Made by a program: the position numbers and the translations under genes. A DNA stretch of 64,000 nucleotides, taken from the NCBI GenBank assembly GCA_030323885.1, contig CM059188.1, positions 111,072,763 to 111,136,762 of the forward strand, written 5' to 3'. Position 1 is the stretch's first letter. The number at the start of each line of letters is the position of its first letter. Under the pieces are notes generated by a model. It searched no databases, had not been told where the DNA came from, and was given only the letters and a program-made list of their open reading frames with translations. This DNA comes from Branchipolynoe longqiensis. Its lineage: Eukaryota; Annelida; Polychaeta; Phyllodocida; Polynoidae. Shown here one piece after another: positions 61,890 to 64,000 of this stretch.

Positions 61890-63073
61890 AGTTGCATAGT
61901 CCGGTGGTTTTGAGGTTCAGTCATTTTTATGGCATAAATATATTAAATTGATTGTTATTATCTGCACCACTTTAATTTGAAGCAACTTTCATGTTAAATG
62001 GCCAACTTTTGAGATATTTGAAGTGCTAACATGCCACATTAACTTTGGCAAGCACGCTAAAACTCTGATACCATAGACTTCTGGAGTAACAGGTCCTATT
62101 AAATTGACTCTGTATTCGCTTAATAAGTGCATCAGTATTTAAAGGCCCTGTCACACTACGACGTTTCTCATCAACGCGCTTCGACGCGTGCCGACGGGTC
62201 TGGTTTTTGTTCAAAACGTCGGTACACGTCCGGTACGTTGCCGGCGCGTTGCCGGCGCGTTACCGGCGCGTTACCGGCGCGTCGGTACATAGCAACGTGT
62301 GAATGGAAACGTCGGCGCGCGTCGGTGCGCGGCGCGGCGCGTCGAGGTTTTGTGCATGCACAAAACTTTGGACGCGCGGCGACGCGCGCCAACGGGTTGG
62401 AGGGCGCGTTACGGACGCGTTAGCAACACGTCGACACGCGTTGGCGGCGCGCCGGCGGAACGCTGGCAGGACGTTGATCAATGTTGGTTAACGTTGGCTC
62501 TTTTTCCCCAAAAATGGGAGCGTTCCGTCGGCGCGTCGGGAACGTCCCATCGACGTGTTGTGGGCATGCCATTGGCGTTGCTCCAGCGTTTCTCGGCGCG
62601 TTGGACGTGTTGCCGGCGCGCCTGGATGCGTTGGCCGCGCGCTGTGGACGCGCTGTGGACGCGCTGCGGGCGCGTCCTAACGTGTTGCTGGCGAGTATGT
62701 ACGGGTTGACGCAATACTAACACGATACCAACGCGCTCCCTCCACGCTGTAAACGCGCCGATAGCGCGCCACCAGGGCGCCGACAACGCGCCAATAACAC
62801 GCTACTAACGCGCCAATAACGCGCCAATAACGCGCCAATAACGCGCCAATAACGCGCCTCCAACACGCCACTAACACGCTGCGCCGTGTCAAACTTTCTC
62901 CCAAAGCGCCGAAAAGTTCGACGTTTCTCGACGGGTTGCAAATATTTTGCGCGTTGCCGGCGTGCCGGCAGAAGCGTCGTAATGTGACAGGGCCTTAAGC
63001 TAGATATGTACAATCAAATCTAGGCCAGTGTTTTGATTAGTTAAAGTTGATGTTTTAATCGGACTATGCAGCT
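61890..63073 (+). mobile_element. MITE-T copy split by FB-6
   Basis: AGTTGCATAGTCCGGTGG after TTAA (61886-61889); resumes after FB-6 at GCTAGATATGTACAATCAAA and ends ATCGGACTATGCAGC with TTAA at 63074-63077. Confidence 0.88.
62143..62994. mobile_element. GC-rich foldback element FB-6 (852 bp)
   Basis: TIRs: AGGCCCTGTCACACTACGAC at the left and GGCCCTGTCACATTACGACG read inward from the right. TTAA on both sides (62139-62142, 62995-62998) where other MITE-T copies have CTAA. Palindrome GTTTTGTGCATGCACAAAAC at 62347-62366. The left arm is GCGCGTTGCCG-type repeats; the right arm contains CGCCAATAACG repeated every 13 bp near 62775-62870. It is extremely CpG-rich. Many frames of 60-136 aa on both strands are artefacts. 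Confidence 0.92.
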
Positions 63074-63077
63074 TTAA

Positions 63078-63161
63078 TAAGTGCACCTGTATATACAATA
63101 GATATGCAGGGTCAAATCTCGGTTGCCATTGACAATGTGAAGCTTGTATCGGACTATGCAA
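63078..63161 (+). mobile_element. MITE-T 3' remnant
   Basis: TATCGGACTATGCAACTTTA preserves the family end followed by TTAA; upstream GAAGCTTG and ATATGCAGGGTCAAATC are decayed family words. Confidence 0.6.
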
Positions 63162-63269
63162 CTTTAAGCAATCACGAGCACTTAAAGCTGCACACAGATA
63201 ATGTCAGTTTGGTACTGCGTTATGCTTTGAGTTAGTCCAATAAAGAAGGAGGGAGTAGTGGGCTCTTAA

Positions 63270-63604
63270 AGTTGCATAGTCCAATGCTTTTGAGTTTCTG
63301 ACATCTTCTGAGATAAATACATTATGCTGATTGTGATGATCTACTTTACGTTAGTTTGAAGTAACTTTTAATTTAAATGGCTATTTGACGGTAAAACATG
63401 CCAAATTAATTTTGGCAAGCACGCCAAAACTCTGACACCATAGACTTCAGTAGTAACGGGTTCTATTAAATTGACTTATTATGACCTTCTATGCAGCAAC
63501 AAATGCTTAATAAGTGCACCCGTATCTAAGTTGAATATATAGAATCAAATCTAGATAAGTGTTTTGGTTTTGAAAATTTGATGATTTCATCGGACTGTGC
63601 ATCT
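63270..63604 (+). mobile_element. MITE-T copy (335 bp)
   Basis: AGTTGCATAGTCCAATGC after TTAA (63266-63269), ending ATCGGACTGTGCATCT before TTAA (63605-63608). Confidence 0.87.
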
Positions 63605-63608
63605 TTAA

Positions 63609-64000
63609 TATCCTGGCAACACCAACGGTCAGAGTAAGATATGCCAATATTAGTGTTACACTAACTATGGCAATGAGTATTTATTAGTAACCTCACTATT
63701 GTAATCCATTACTTTCCGGGTCACAGCTAAACATATCGAGATAATCTCAAATAGTATCACTGACTGTAGATAGCCTCTTTAAAAAGAGTTATCTGCCAAA
63801 GAATTGGGTATTCTTTCAAACATAATTTCTTTTATCTTCCCCTATTCTCTTTCAAACAGAAATGTGTTTTCTAGAAATAAAAAAATCAATCAGTCGGTTT
63901 CATTTTTCAAATACATTCAGTTAGCAATTATTTAAATCCATCACATTCCTATCTAAGTGTGAAATATAATGTTGATATTTGTTCAATTATGTAAACATTT
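63609..64000. other. Unassigned AT-rich stretch
   Basis: No repeat or exon recognised up to the window edge. Confidence 0.5.

Noticed and set aside
62127..63013. Cluster of Arg/Ala-rich frames on both strands
   Set aside because: They lie within the GC-rich arms of FB-6, a non-coding foldback element.

Overview
This window looks like a non-coding-rich piece of an invertebrate animal nuclear genome, probably a lophotrochozoan (mollusc, brachiopod, annelid or relative). The basis is a split nicotinic-type receptor gene with consensus GT-AG introns, tRNA-derived SINEs, CR1-like, RTE-like and DIRS/PAT-like retroelements, and a dispersed repeat containing the words TTTAACAACG...CTAGAGCGCATTGATTTT, which I associate with molluscan and related genomes. 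The species cannot be named from the sequence. There are no operons or other prokaryotic features.

Only one host gene is supported: the 3' three quarters of a Cys-loop (nicotinic acetylcholine receptor type) subunit on the + strand. It has five exons at 40023-40132, 48233-48687, 56357-56443, 57404-57519 and 59732-60061. All four junctions keep frame, giving 365 residues from loop D of the ligand-binding domain through M1, M2, M3, a short M3-M4 loop, M4 and a stop codon. The signal peptide and first roughly 70-90 residues are not in any exon I could find. The subunit lacks the vicinal cysteine pair of alpha subunits (Phe-Phe instead) and appears to have Ser at the M2 9' gate position.

The rest is almost a catalogue of mobile and tandem repeats. 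0-7 kb holds SINEs, two large minisatellites, a foldback element and an 8-bp-period GC satellite. 7-14 kb holds SINEs and 0.5-kb tandem duplications. 14-23.5 kb holds foldback elements, SINEs with clean target-site duplications (TSDs) and two dead LINEs. 24-28 kb holds a C-rich tract, a higher-order minisatellite and three foldback elements. 28-40 kb holds SINEs, foldbacks, a 68-bp minisatellite and a pogo-like MITE array. 40-60 kb holds the receptor gene, whose introns are full of MITEs plus a 3.5-kb PAT-like retroelement with split direct repeats ending 84 bp before an exon. 60-64 kb is a stack of TTAA-flanked MITEs with nested insertions.

The most interesting pattern is a group of non-autonomous foldback DNA elements (about 0.3-1.0 kb). 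Their ends resemble AGGCCCTGTCACA and their TSDs are TTA or TAA, which fits the PIF/Harbinger type. Their arms are built of degenerate 6-15 bp periodicities, and most carry the same off-centre palindrome GTTTTGTGCNNGCACAAAAC or half of it, although the surrounding arms no longer align. Three of them carry the same captured SINE tail. A separate, very abundant MITE of about 345 bp (ends AGTTGCATAGTCCGATG) is flanked by TTAA in nearly every copy and repeatedly serves as the landing site for other elements.
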